64,000 nt of DNA from Larix kaempferi (lineage: Eukaryota; Streptophyta; Pinopsida; Pinales; Pinaceae), in the NCBI GenBank assembly GCA_027924585.1, contig BSBM01000865.1:2170001-2234000 (forward strand). Direction: 5' to 3'. Under the pieces are notes generated by a model. That model was given only the letters and a program-made list of their open reading frames with translations. It was not told where the DNA came from and made no database searches. Within the stretch, counting starts at the first letter, position 1; the number at the start of each line of letters is the position of its first letter. The translations under genes were made by a program, and so were the position numbers. Positions 33,729 through 44,294 of the stretch are shown piece by piece.

Positions 33729-34609
33729 TCACGTTGATACTATAAAATTCTTTTCTTCCAGGGAAGAAGTCTTGTTCAGGACCTCAGCAAATGAGTCAAC
33801 TCCTTGGTAGATTGAGTCGTCTGGGTCAGTTTGATGAGCATAAATACTCGTCATGTTCTCTTGTGAAAAATGATTTTCCATAAATGATTTGGGATAATGC
33901 ATTCTTTGTGGAGATTTCCCAAGTTTCAGGGTAGAAATATTCTTCCCAAGTAATCCATCATGGGTTGAATTTTGAATTACCAGAGGTCCAAGATGGAGTG
34001 GGAACTTGGGCCACCCTCTTCTGTTGGCTCCAGTTAATTTACGGAACACACCATCAGTGACTGTTTGGAAGGATATTTCCTCTAATAGAAACCTTTCTAG
34101 TACAATTCTTGGAAGTAGATGGGTTGTATTGCTTCCCCAAATCCTGACATAGGAGAAGTATTCCCCCACATACTAGTCACCCATGGTAGAGACAAGTGCC
34201 TTGTCATGTTCAGAGAAGTTGGGAGCGTTCTCCTTGAAGATCATCAGATGAATTGAGCCAACAAAATGGTCAAAAATATCATAAATGAGAGGCATAAAAT
34301 TTCCCTCCCATAGTGCAGAGAAATAGATATGAAAAACGGTGCAGAGAGAGTCCAATTCCATCCCATGGAAGGAAACTGAAAATTCGAACAAAAGACATCC
34401 AACACATAATCTGAGTAGAAGAAAGTAGGTTTTCTGGCAGATGGCATCTTCTGATATTTCTCAATCGTTGTCTTGAGTTCCACTGATAGAATTTGAGCCC
34501 AATTGAAGGACTCTCCTGTAGTGAGGACGTGATGAGCAATGGGTTCCCATTCAACCTTGAGAACTGAACAGTTTGGTAAACCGTATAATCTGCAGAGCAT
34601 GGTTACCAA
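33729..34609 (-). pseudogene. Accessory ORF1, globular N-terminal domain
   Basis: Read through small frameshifts: 'VTMLCRLYGLPNCSVLKVEW', 'NWAQILSVELKTTIEKYQ', 'PTFFYSDYVLDVFCSNFQFP', 'WEGNFMPLIYDIFDHFVG', 'YVGEYFSYVRIWGS' and 'LLPRIVLERF'. This helical pattern resembles ORFs that I associate with plant Gypsy retroelements (putative plant transposon protein type). The biochemical function is unknown and it has no catalytic motif I recognise. The frame continues upstream to 34930. Confidence 0.6.
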
Positions 34610-34930
34610 TAGAGCGAATGACTCTTTAAACTAGGAGATGGGATAGGATTTATCGGCCTTGGGTGTGAAGCTTGCAGGTCTATGCATCCATGACCGAAGA
34701 ATCCATGACCTATGCGTCCATGACCTAAGGTTTAATTGGGTTGCAGCGGAATCTAGGAATTTCTTATTTAACAGCTAGTCAGGTTTCCTTAGGGAATAAG
34801 CTCTAGCAAACGCTTCAGGCCGGAAAGAAGTTAATTGAGCCCTTGCCTTATCATTGAAAGAGCGGTCTAGTGGGTGGGAATGGTCAATTATCCATTTGAA
34901 AACATCAGTGTAAGGCATGAGTGTTGGTCT
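34610..34930 (-). pseudogene. Accessory ORF1, N-proximal part
   Basis: The minus strand encodes 'MPYTDVFKWIIDHSHPLDRS' and 'LTSFRPEAFARAYSLRKP', then degenerate sequence with stops leading to the globular domain. It is cut at 34930 by a solo LTR and continues at 36563. Confidence 0.5.
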
Positions 34931-36562
34931 TGTCACATCCCCTTCCATCAAATCAATGCAAGGGAGGAAACATGACCAAACATACCGGGCTTATTGGAAA
35001 TATCAACCCCATACATTACTAAGAATTTCATGGATAAATAAAAACTTCTGTGTGCAACTTCATACTCAATATAAACACAACGGAATTAAATTACATTTGC
35101 ACACACACAATTGTAATGCATCAACATATCTATCACAAGTAGATGATGATTCAAAATGCAGAGAATCAATCCCCTTCTCATGCTATGCATAGATTTCGTA
35201 TCAATTCCATTAACATGAATAATTATCATTCAGAACTAACACATTGCAAAACACAGAATGCATATAATTTAAACACAGAGAACACTTATCTTTGAGCTAA
35301 AGATGTCCAAACAACTGGCTGTGTGAGAGCAACGTTCCACCCAACCATAGATCTATGTCCAGCCTATATTCTTTCAGCTGAGAGATCACCCCTGAGCTGG
35401 GTTGTATATCAACTAAGGAGGAACTAGATGGGCTCACTCACAGCCATGGTTTCACTCAACAACTATGCTAAGCCAACACATAGTTGGATTTATCAAGCAT
35501 ACAAAAGACAAAGGAGGAGGATTCTAAACCAGTGAGGTCAACCACAAATCTGTAGGCATCTCAAATGAACTCAAGAGTCATGGCACTCACAATACCTACC
35601 ACACCCAACAAAAGGAAGGTCCCCTTCGCTGTTGCACAGTCCCTCAGGCGTCCCTTCCCTCCAGTGCTCTTCAGGGTGGCATAGAAAGCTCCAGTTGCTA
35701 ATTCTTTGAGGTTTTAGCCTTCAATGGGTTTATCAAGCAAACCCAACCTCTACTCAGTCCTTCACACTTGGATTGCTCACAATTCTGTCATCAAATAACT
35801 CAATCCCGTCACTAGTTTTATGGGCTATAAAAATTGGGTTTTCCAATATATTTTGGGGTATATAATACTCTCAATTTCTACCCAAGGTTCATATCTATGG
35901 ATCCCCCATTGAATTTCACTGTCAATACTCAATTCTGGGTGTTTATGGCTCTTCAAAATGTGGGTTCTTACAAAGTTGCGATTTCTGGTTTTTCTCATTG
36001 TTGGGAATTCGTAAGGGATGAAAACTGATGCTGGGATGTTCAAGAATGGAATGGTAATAAGAAAGGACCCATTCCCATGAGGTAGAGTGACTTGTGGTAC
36101 AAGAAAAACAGATCCCATACTTGCCAGATGAATTTCTAGGCTGCCCATGCTCCATTGAAGCCATGGACTGAATTCTTCAACAACTTCCTTACAACATAAT
36201 TAAATGTCAGCAAGGAAAGTCAAATGGGTTCTCACAATGACATTTGACAACATATGGTTCATCCCCACAACCCCCTCACCACTCCCTAGTGGAATACATA
36301 TGGTCTCTTCTCATCCGTTGGTTCCATAGCTAATTTTGTGGTATTTTATTGAAATATTAATATTTACATCAAATTACAATATTCCATGGCTTAATAGCAC
36401 ATGGGTAACAAAATATCAATGCTTGTTCATTTTAAATAAAATCCGAACATACACTAGCGGGGCTTTGGCATTGAGCTCCACTCTAGGGAGACATACATCG
36501 CATGTATACAATATTTACATTAAAAGCCAATATTTCATAAGGGTCAAAATTGTGGTATTACA
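34931..36562 (+). mobile_element. Solo LTR, family S2 (1,632 bp)
   Basis: TGTCACATCC ... GGTATTACA with a perfect 5-bp target-site duplication ggtct at 34926-34930 and 36563-36567. It shares termini and long internal blocks (for example 'gcaacgttccacccaaccat') with 51242-52626. No gag or pol is attached. It interrupts the ORF1 accessory frame. The strand is arbitrary. Confidence 0.9.
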
Positions 36563-36792
36563 GGTCTAACCGCAATGGCATGTAATTGGGATTTGATAAT
36601 GTTTAGGTAGGAGGACTAGTTGTGTTGAATTTCAGACAGGTCGTCATTATAAAAAATGGATTATGTGCATGACCAATCCAAGTGATAAGTCTCAGATACC
36701 CTGCCACTTGTGTCGGAGAGGATTCCACTATTTGGGTCTTTGTTCTTAAGTTCCTTAAGGGTCGTTTTCGAGCGGGTGTTTTTTGACATGGT
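36563..36792 (-). pseudogene. Accessory ORF1, probable N terminus
   Basis: An ATG near 36792 opens 'MSKNTRSKTTLKELKNKD', then 'SGILSDTSGRVSETYHLDWS', before a stop. The frame fits an N terminus directly upstream of the segment beyond the solo LTR. The start is inferred from this being the first ATG after the repeat-rich leader. Confidence 0.45.
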
Positions 36793-37755
36793 TGGAAAAC
36801 TTGAAAATATGATAAAACGAGAAAAAAAAATCAACAAAACTAATTTGAACTCCGAATTATTGCAAAATGAGAATGAAAGTACCGGAAAACCAACCTACGT
36901 AGAAGAAGGAAGTAAAATGGTAAATCTGGTAAAAAATCTGCAGTGAAATCTTTCATCAAGTGAAATTTGCAAGTTGAAAAATGGTGGAAACAATTGTGGA
37001 AATTCAAAATATTTAAGCGACAGTGGGATAAATCCAGATCGTGAAATTTCAAAGAATCGACGGCTCAGATTCAAAACGCGAAAAAAGCGGAAAATAAATG
37101 CGGAAGCGAACTTTTATAAATTTGATTTTAAGTTTCCGCAATCCGCAATCCGGGTTGTGGAAGTACAAGTTTAAACTTTAAGTATTTCAATGTTTCCACA
37201 ATCTGTAATAAAAAAAACGGAGCGACGAAAATCTATGGGAAAAATCAATCTTTCCGCAATCCGCAATCCATAATTTGCGGGTTGCGGGTGTACATTTCGT
37301 TTTCTCTTATTATGGTTTCCTATTTCCGCAATCTGCAATTGTTGGGTTGCAGAAACGTAAATGTTATTTTGAACAACTAAGTGCTTTCTGTTTTCATAAA
37401 TTTGCAAATTTGCGGGTTGCGGAATGTGGAACCAAAATTCGATTTTATAAAAATATTTCCCAACATCCGCAATCCGCATTTGCGGGTTGCAGATTGCAGA
37501 TAGAAGAAATGTATTATTCAAAAATATCGACATCCGCAACCGCAATCCGCATTGCAGATTGCGGATCGAGGGTTGTGAAAACAACATAATTTGAAGGAAA
37601 ATTAAGCTTTCCGCAACTCTCAAAATGCACAAAGAAGAAGGTTTTTTGGAAAACTTCATTAAATCCAAGGCATGGAAACAGGAAAAAGATAAGGACAACA
37701 ATCAAAACACCCCAAAACAGATAAAGCAATAGTGAGTTACCTTCAAAAATAATAG
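36793..37755 (-). repeat. Leader region with clustered CCGCAAT/ATTGCGG hairpins
   Basis: Words 'ccgcaat' and 'ttgcggg' occur in both orientations around 37136, 37250, 37324, 37407, 37463 and 37530, making several inverted pairs, for example 'ccgcaatccgca' next to 'tgcgggttgcag'. It is non-coding and lies just upstream of ORF1, in the position of a retroelement leader. The frames over it merely translate the repeated word. Confidence 0.7.
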
Positions 37756-39173
37756 TGGGGCTCCCATTTTTATCAATAAAAATAGGATCTGTTGTGCCTA
37801 CAACAAATGGAGACTGGATGGGTGAAGCAATTATGTCTGTAAACGTAATCTTCAGTTTTGAGGAGGAGACATGTCAGAATAAAAGATGTTTTAGCCTGCA
37901 ACTTAGAAAATGTTTTCACAAAAACACAATCAAACAGTAGAGTTCATTTCATATGATTGATATGTCCCCATCTGAAATCAATTGAGATGATGTTCATTTG
38001 AAAAAGGAAGCCTAGCAGTAAAGAGGTAATCCTAGAACCATCATGGAAACATGAGAGGGAAGTTTGTGATAAACCTTAGAAACAACCTTACAGCTATTCT
38101 AGATCACCAAATCATGAGTCACCTTGAATTATTAACCATTTATTTATTGTATTGACTGACTGCATTACTCAAATTCCTTTATATTATTATTATTTTGAAA
38201 GAAAAATGTGCAAATAAGACTTTGTTGAAACAAGGCCATTGCCCTAACTTGGTGATCAGGTTTTGGCAATGCCATTCACAAACCTCACCTGGAAACTGAA
38301 TAAGCTAGCTCTGTAAGGAGACTCCTTGTCTTTTAGTTTTTGACACTAAAAGCAATTATCATGGCTTGGTAACCATATAGCAATAATTCCAGTCCAAAAT
38401 AAAGTTCACGATCATGGTCAGGATGGCTTGTAATAAGATCCCCTGTCCTTAAATGCAACAGGCTGTCTTAACAAAGAAAAAACAAGATTAATTGAAATCT
38501 AAATTACAAGACACTACCATGGCTTGGTGACCATATTTTAGTAGTGTTACTCACTGATACCTATGGATCATGAATGGACCGAACTATGATAGGATCTTCC
38601 ACCTTCCAGTAGTAGATGAAATTCACCTCCCTATCTTGATGACCAGATGTGGATATTTCATTCCACTGAGCATATATGAACATAATGGGATGGCTTGTGA
38701 TAAGACCCCCCATATTTCAATTCACGGTTATTTAAGTGCATTTTATTTCAAGATGATCATGGTGGGATCCAGAACAGATAAAAGGTTGACCAGGCTATAA
38801 ATATTTACTGCCACTCAGAAATGGAGCATAAGGAAGGAAGACCTCGTCACCCCTATAACTTCAATTATCAAAATGAGACATATATAAAGATAGTGATTCA
38901 GATGGGAAAGTATCAATTAAAGCTCTGCAAAAATTGGTTGTTATATTTCATGAAAGGACACCTTCACTTATAGGCTGAGTAAAGTGTATTTGACATGGCC
39001 ACCCCAAATATTCATACTGGATTGATCTGAGATGCACTGATCAGTAGCCTATTCCAAATGTTTTGTCATTATTGTGATTTCAAAGAAAAAAAAAATTTGA
39101 AAGAGAAACAAACAAACCAAAGAAAGAAAAGAAAAACAAACCACACCTATGTACAGATAAGCCAAATGCTTAT
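37756..39173. other. Non-coding, possible LTR remnant
   Basis: There is no domain. A phrase 'atggcttggt(a/g)accatat' occurs near 38361 and 38519. The interval separates the end of one minus-strand Gypsy pol from the leader of the next minus-strand element, so an LTR would be expected here; I could not define its ends. Confidence 0.35.
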
Positions 39174-39807
39174 CTAAATGAAATACTTCTTGAGTAGTTG
39201 AACATTGACTGGATATGTTTCAGGACACCTTCCAATGTTTGTAGCCGGACAATACTAGGGCCAAGATTTTATGTAACAATGAATGGCCCTAGCCACAAGC
39301 ATTGAAATTTGGTATAGTCATTCTTAACTTTATGCTATTTATCCCATTTTAAAACCAAATCTCCCACTGCGAAATCCCTATCAGTTGAGGACTTTTCATC
39401 AAACCATTTCTTAACTAATTGTTGATGTTGATATAGATTATTCTTGGATTCCTCCCTCTCCTCTTCCAATTGAATTAATGATTCAATTCTTTGCTGAAGG
39501 GGAGAAGAGTCAACCTGTTGTATTGAATGAGCTAATTGTAATGAAGGGATCAAAATATTAGATGGTAATATGGCCTCCTTACCGTAAACCAAATAGTAAG
39601 GGGAGTTTCCAATGGAGGCTTTTGGGGTTACACGGTCTGCCCAAAGAGCATTGAACAATTGAGTGCGCCAATTCATATGATGGGTGGCTACAGTATTCTT
39701 CAATATGTTGATCATATTTTTATTGGAAGACTTAGCTAGTCCATTCCCCCGTGGATAATAGTTGGCAGAATATTTAAGCTTAATCCCTTTTTCAAGTGCA
39801 TACTAGG
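39174..39807 (-). pseudogene. Ty3-Gypsy integrase, C-terminal half
   Basis: From 39807 the minus strand encodes 'YALEKGIKLKYSANYYPRGN', then 'GLAKSSNKNM' (position of the catalytic Glu, here Lys), 'WADRVTPKASIGNSPYYLVY' and 'GDLVLKWDK', then 'FQCLWLGPFIVT' (GPY/F block) and, after a frameshift, a terminal 'YPVNVQLLKKYF' ending at a stop at 39174. The N-terminal half lies at 48296-48758; the two were split by the Athila-like element. The Glu-to-Lys change and stops mark it as inactive. Confidence 0.85.
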
Positions 39808-41140
39808 TGATGAGTCCTTGATATAGGTATTCTATAGACTACATTATGCCACACCTTAGCAATGGAATGATCAGAAAGCACTCCTTTATGTAGGGGAGAA
39901 GGAAATTTAATTGATAATGAGATGAAATGATTTAGTTATTATTCTTTCTTATGTTTTAGAATATTTTATTTAAACTAATCATATGAACAAATCATGTGTG
40001 GACATAGCGCAGGAATAACAGGGATAGTGGCAGTGCCAAGCTCCATATTGAAGACCACCAGGATCACCAGAGAGGAAACACTCTTGTTTTCCCTGATTTG
40101 AAGGGGATAATCCCCTAAATTTTGGATCGTGGTTTCCAATACAGAACTAGGATAGAAGCTGTAATAAATAGAGACACCTGAGTAGCAGGGGGTCTGCGAC
40201 ATATTTTGGAGAAACAATCTTTTAGAGTTTTCGCAGGTTAGACATTTTAGTTTTACAGTTTTTACAAACCAAGGTGGGATTTATGAATTTATAATGAAGC
40301 TCCAACGTTTTTTTGATTTTGTGAGTTTATAAGTTTCCCTTCCTCCTGTGATATGTGTTGGGGAGGGCCCCCTCAATCTCAGGAGTTCTGCATTTTATTT
40401 CAGGTATTTTTCATGCATTCAGTTGTTTATTTCTAGTATAATTGTGTGTGGATTAATTTCAACATATCATTCAAACATCAGATTTTAGTTTCAGCATGAG
40501 CTCTATTCTATCCGTAGTTCTTTAGTATTGAGTCTGTAGTTACGAAATACACTGTCTGTAGTCCTTTAGCTATCATCCGCATGAGCGAATTTTAGACCTT
40601 CATCTCCACTTTTATACAGCATTTTGAAATGAGATCAGATCTATATTTTTGTACTTTGAAAATGACGATTTGTGATTACAGTTAAATGGATCTTTGCTCC
40701 TTTCATATTAAGTTTATATTTCTTAGGTTAACTTCTCATACGATTTCATTTCCTGTTTTGATAATATAGATTTACAAGCATTCATTTCCTGTTTTGATAA
40801 AATAGATTTACATGCTTTCATTTCCCGCTTTGATAAAATAGGATTTACATGCTTTTATTTCCTGCTTTGATAAAATAGGATTTACATGCTTTCATTTCCT
40901 ACTTTAATAAAATAGGATGTGCATGCTTTCCTTTCATGCTTTCCAGTTTCCATATAACAATACTTCCCTCTTCCTTAGAATATCCTTTAGAATACATAGG
41001 ACACTTAGAACGACGAAGATTATCTCATAGTGCACATATAGTGCTGAGTACCTCTCAAGTTTGTACGCTTCCTGGTCGATATTTAAAGTATACTCCTGGT
41101 ATATATACCTCAATAAGGTACACATTCCTGGAGTCCACCA
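39808..41140 (+). repeat. Athila-like 5' LTR (1,333 bp)
   Basis: TGATGAGTCC ... CCACCA, matching 46992-48295 along its length with many substitutions and small indels. It contains a ~37-bp minisatellite near 40740-40940. Confidence 0.92.
40740..40945 (+). repeat. Minisatellite inside Athila-like LTR (~37-bp unit x 5)
   Basis: Units of 'catttcctgctttgataaaa' followed by 'taggatttacatgctt' repeat about five times. The 3' LTR has the corresponding array at ~47935-48090 with different unit details. Confidence 0.85.
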
Positions 41141-41145
41141 CTTTT

Positions 41146-41163
41146 TGGCGTTGTTGCCGGGGA
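41146..41163 (+). other. Primer binding site (tRNA-Asp type)
   Basis: 'tggcgttgttgccgggga' starts five bases after the LTR and matches the complement of the plant tRNA-Asp 3' end (TGGCGCCGTTGCCGGGGA) at 16 of 18 positions. Asp-type PBSs are common in Athila-related elements. Confidence 0.8.
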
Positions 41164-41221
41164 GGTTCTTAAACTATAGGAGTCATCTTATTAAAAAAAT
41201 CATATATTTTTTTTACCATGA

Positions 41222-41651
41222 ATGCCTCGACGAAAGAGGGATGAATTTGGACGTTTTCTTCCTAACCACCCTATGAGCAATAGTAGTTATGAACACTCTC
41301 AATTTGAATTCCTCATCTCTGACGAAGAAGTTGATTCCAACTACAATCCAGACCGTGATAACTTCTTCGCTAGCTCTAGCTCAAACAATACTATGGCGGA
41401 GGAGGAAGATGAACACAAAGAACTGTTTACTTTCCCTATTAGTGTACCTCTTGGGATGCTAGAATGAAAAATATCAATCTCAATAATCTACCAAACTTCC
41501 ATGGCCTAACCTCAGAGGAACCTGACACATTCTTATTTGAATTTGAGGTAGTCTCCAGGTCCTTTGGTTATACCACCGATGCACACAAACTGAGACTCTT
41601 TCCTTCTACATTAAAATATTTATCACTCAGATGGTTTATGAGTCTGGAAGG
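41222..41651 (+). pseudogene. Athila-like gag, N-terminal part
   Basis: The frame starts 'MPRRKRDEFGRFLPNHP'. After a stop at 41465 the same element continues 'NLPNFHGLTSEEPDTFLFEF' and 'LRLFPSTLKYLSLRWFMSLEG', the Ty3-Gypsy Retrotrans_gag core. It is cut at 41651 by a solo LTR. With that LTR and one target copy removed, the frame continues directly at 42239. Confidence 0.9.
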
Positions 41652-42233
41652 TGTTAGAAAAACAGGATCGCAGAGCAATAACAATAAACAGAAATGCAAA
41701 TATAATCACACATACACATTACAAGAGAGACACAGATATATCGTGGTTCACCCAACTTGGGCTACGTCCACACTGAATTTGCCAGTCCTTATTATTATTA
41801 CCGTCCAGCAAGTCGAAGGGATACAACCTGCAGCACAACCGCTGCACTTCCTCTTCTCTGTTTTACAGTCTCTCTCCAGATCTCAAAGATATTTACAATG
41901 CATAAAACCTAATACATCAACCCTAGCCGTATTACAATGTCTTTCTTTTATAAGGGAAATACAATGGGAAAATACCACGAGATACCCAAAACCATGGGCC
42001 CGCAAAACAGATGGTGAAAATAGCCCCAAAAATTTTCTTCGGGGGCGCTGCCCCCGGACCCCCCAGCCAGGGGGGATGGGCCCCCCTGGAACCCCGTGGG
42101 GGGGCGATTCCCCCCCACACCCCCCCGTTGGGGTGAGTGTACAGTCCACCTACATATCATATAGAACTGGGGTACAAACACGGCTGATACAATATCATCT
42201 ATGAGACTAGAAGATCTGGCTCCATAACCAACA
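41652..42233 (+). mobile_element. Solo LTR, family S3 (582 bp), inside gag
   Basis: TGTTAGAAAA ... AACCAACA with a perfect 5-bp target-site duplication gaagg at 41647-41651 and 42234-42238. The host gag frame is restored when it is removed. It holds an unusual GC-rich hairpin cluster at 42041-42131. The strand is arbitrary. Confidence 0.93.
42041..42131. repeat. GC-rich hairpin cluster in solo LTR
   Basis: In AT-rich surroundings, 'gggggcgctgccccc', then 'ccccccagccagggggg', then 'gggggggcgattccccccc' form consecutive perfect short stems, followed by 'ccccccgttgggg'. G and C runs could also form a quadruplex. Long frames over it are composition artefacts. Confidence 0.85.
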
Positions 42234-42238
42234 GAAGG

Positions 42239-42730
42239 AAACAATATCTTCACATGGGAGCAAATTGAAACAATCCTTCCTAGAAAAATATAGGGTTACT
42301 GTAAAGAAAAAGACACAAGAGATGAAATTTTCAGGATGCAACAGGGAGAAAAAAATCCCTAGAAGAGTATGCACAACGCTTTCAACTCAGTTATAAATGG
42401 GTTAGTCACCGTACCCTAGATCAAGAATCATTGAAACTAGTACTTCTTAGAGGAATCAAGGAGGAATACCTAGAATTATTGAACCTATTAGGAGATGGGG
42501 ATATATTCCAGAAAACCTATGATCAAATCTTGCAAATATTCAAGAATTATTCTAGCTCCAGAAAAAGTAAAAATGGAATATGGGATACACATCCTTTAGC
42601 AGGAGGATCATCCTTTTTGGGCCCAAGCCTCACAAAGTCTGACTTAGGAAACCTTCTAGACGATATGAACACATACACCCTTCAGTCCTTAGCTATGCAG
42701 TTAGATGCACTCCAAATAAAAAAGAAATAA
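42239..42730 (+). pseudogene. Athila-like gag, C-terminal part
   Basis: The frame resumes 'NNIFTWEQIE', has a frameshift near 42290-42340, then 'EEYAQRFQLSYKWVSH' and 'LVLLRGIKEEYLELLNLLGD', matching the second half of Retrotrans_gag. The frame ends at 42730 and continues past a stop into the zinc-knuckle segment. Confidence 0.85.
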
Positions 42731-43506
42731 GAAGAGATCAACCAAGCACTAGCAGTATTTTTCCTACGATGTAGAAAGAAACATGAAAAGGGACAATGCC
42801 CATTAAATACAATAGAGATCTATAGGATTTGCAACGATGATCATGCCACTGATAAATTCCCTTTTCTACCATCATGCAAAGCGGCCATACAGGATCCCAC
42901 ATCAGAAGGTACTATGGAACAACTTTGTTTTGTTAACCAACGAAGGAACAATTTTGCTAGGCCCTTCCAGTCCAACAACCAAGCATATTTTAATCAAGGG
43001 AGTAATCAATAGAACTGGAACCCTTAAGCACCAATTACATGGCCCACACAAGCAGCTCCAAGCCAATGGAATCAAAACCAAACACCGTACCAACAACCAT
43101 AGTACACCCATCCTTACTCTCCATACCCCACACCTTTTTCTTAGCCACACGTGAACTACGGAAATCCATACCCATATTCAGCAAATTAGAGGACACCATA
43201 GCAACAACCACTCATTATGCCACCTCCACATAACTCACCACCCCTCAGATTGCCTCCAATCCCTGCTCAACCTGTCCCAAACCCAAATAACAACAGAATA
43301 GGGAAACAAAAACCCTACAAGAATGAAGTAGTGCAATTTCCTACCTATGTCGTGGATGCACTAGAATTAAATGAAAACAATCTCAGGTCTCGTAAGACAC
43401 TGCAGGCCCCCCAACTAAAAAATAATCAAGAACATACACATCATGAACAAACCACACCTTTAGAACCCCAACAACACACAGAGATACACCACCAAGAAGA
43501 ATAAGA
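42731..43506 (+). pseudogene. Athila-like gag, zinc knuckle and Pro/Gln-rich tail
   Basis: 'CRKKHEKGQCP' followed by 'YRICNDDHATDKFPFLPSC' resembles the Cys/His knuckle of this gag family with one Cys lost. Then comes a Gln/Asn/Pro-rich stretch with several stops, and an open piece 43217-43504 ('PPPHNSPPLRLPPIPAQPVP', 'NEVVQFPTYVVDALELNENN'). Confidence 0.7.
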
Positions 43507-43738
43507 TCAACCTCAATTACTGAATAGAAACCCTCCATTCCCTCAGAAACTGAAACAAAACACCAAAGAAGAGGGAGAGAATGCTATACTTAATGAATTA
43601 AAACATTTAAGCATTCAGATTTCTATTTTACAAGCAATAAGGGATGTCCCAATATGTAATAAATTTATAAAAGAAAACTACTTAAAGAAACTTGGGTGAA
43701 GGAAACGAGATCCACCAACCATAAACGTGGTAGGCCAA

Positions 43739-44090
43739 CTAGCAGACCTGATGTTGGGTATCATTGTTAACCCTAAATACCTCGACTGACCTAGGCAGCC
43801 CTATTGTCAATGTAACAATTAACAACAAACCTATTTCAAGCAGTCTAATCGACCTAGGAGCTGCAATCAACGTATTGACAAAGGATACAATGATAGCCTT
43901 AGGTCTCCAATCACTAATCAGACCAACCAGTACAATGCTACAACTTGCTTCCATCTCCATTGTCAAACCTCAAGGAATCCTGGAGGATATCATCATCAAC
44001 ATTGAATCTTGGGAGTATCCAACCGACTTCATAGTTATAGAAGTCAAGAGTAAGTTCAGTGGGTACCCAATCACCCATCTATGAAAAACC
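43739..44090 (+). pseudogene. Athila-like aspartic protease
   Basis: 'TDLGSPIVNVTINNKPISSS' leads to 'LIDLGAAINVLTKDTM', the DLGA-type active-site loop of Gypsy proteases. Then 'VKPQGILEDIIINIESWEYP' and 'DFIVIEVKSKFSGYPI' follow. The usual 'LGRPWLATA' is lost in decay after 44084. The active-site Asp itself is intact. Confidence 0.85.
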
Positions 44091-44294
44091 CCAAGTATTG
44101 GCCATACTCCGCACAACAGGGTGGATGCCATTCATTACTGGGCTAAGAGGACACAACACCGAAATAGCCATGGAGTTCACCTGAAACCTGAAACATATAA
44201 AAGAAGAGAAATATGCTACCATGGTGAAGGGGTTATGCATCCGTTTGGATGAAGAATCAGTTGCAACACATACAGGCTTGCCAATGGGGCTGCA

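Noticed and set aside
37171-37701. 176-codon minus ORF upstream of ORF1
   Set aside because: Its residues mostly translate the repeated CCGCAAT word, and a plus-strand ORF overlaps it in the same way.
41883-42253. Overlapping ORFs rich in Gly and Pro
   Set aside because: Produced by G/C runs of the hairpin cluster in a solo LTR, with frames open on both strands.
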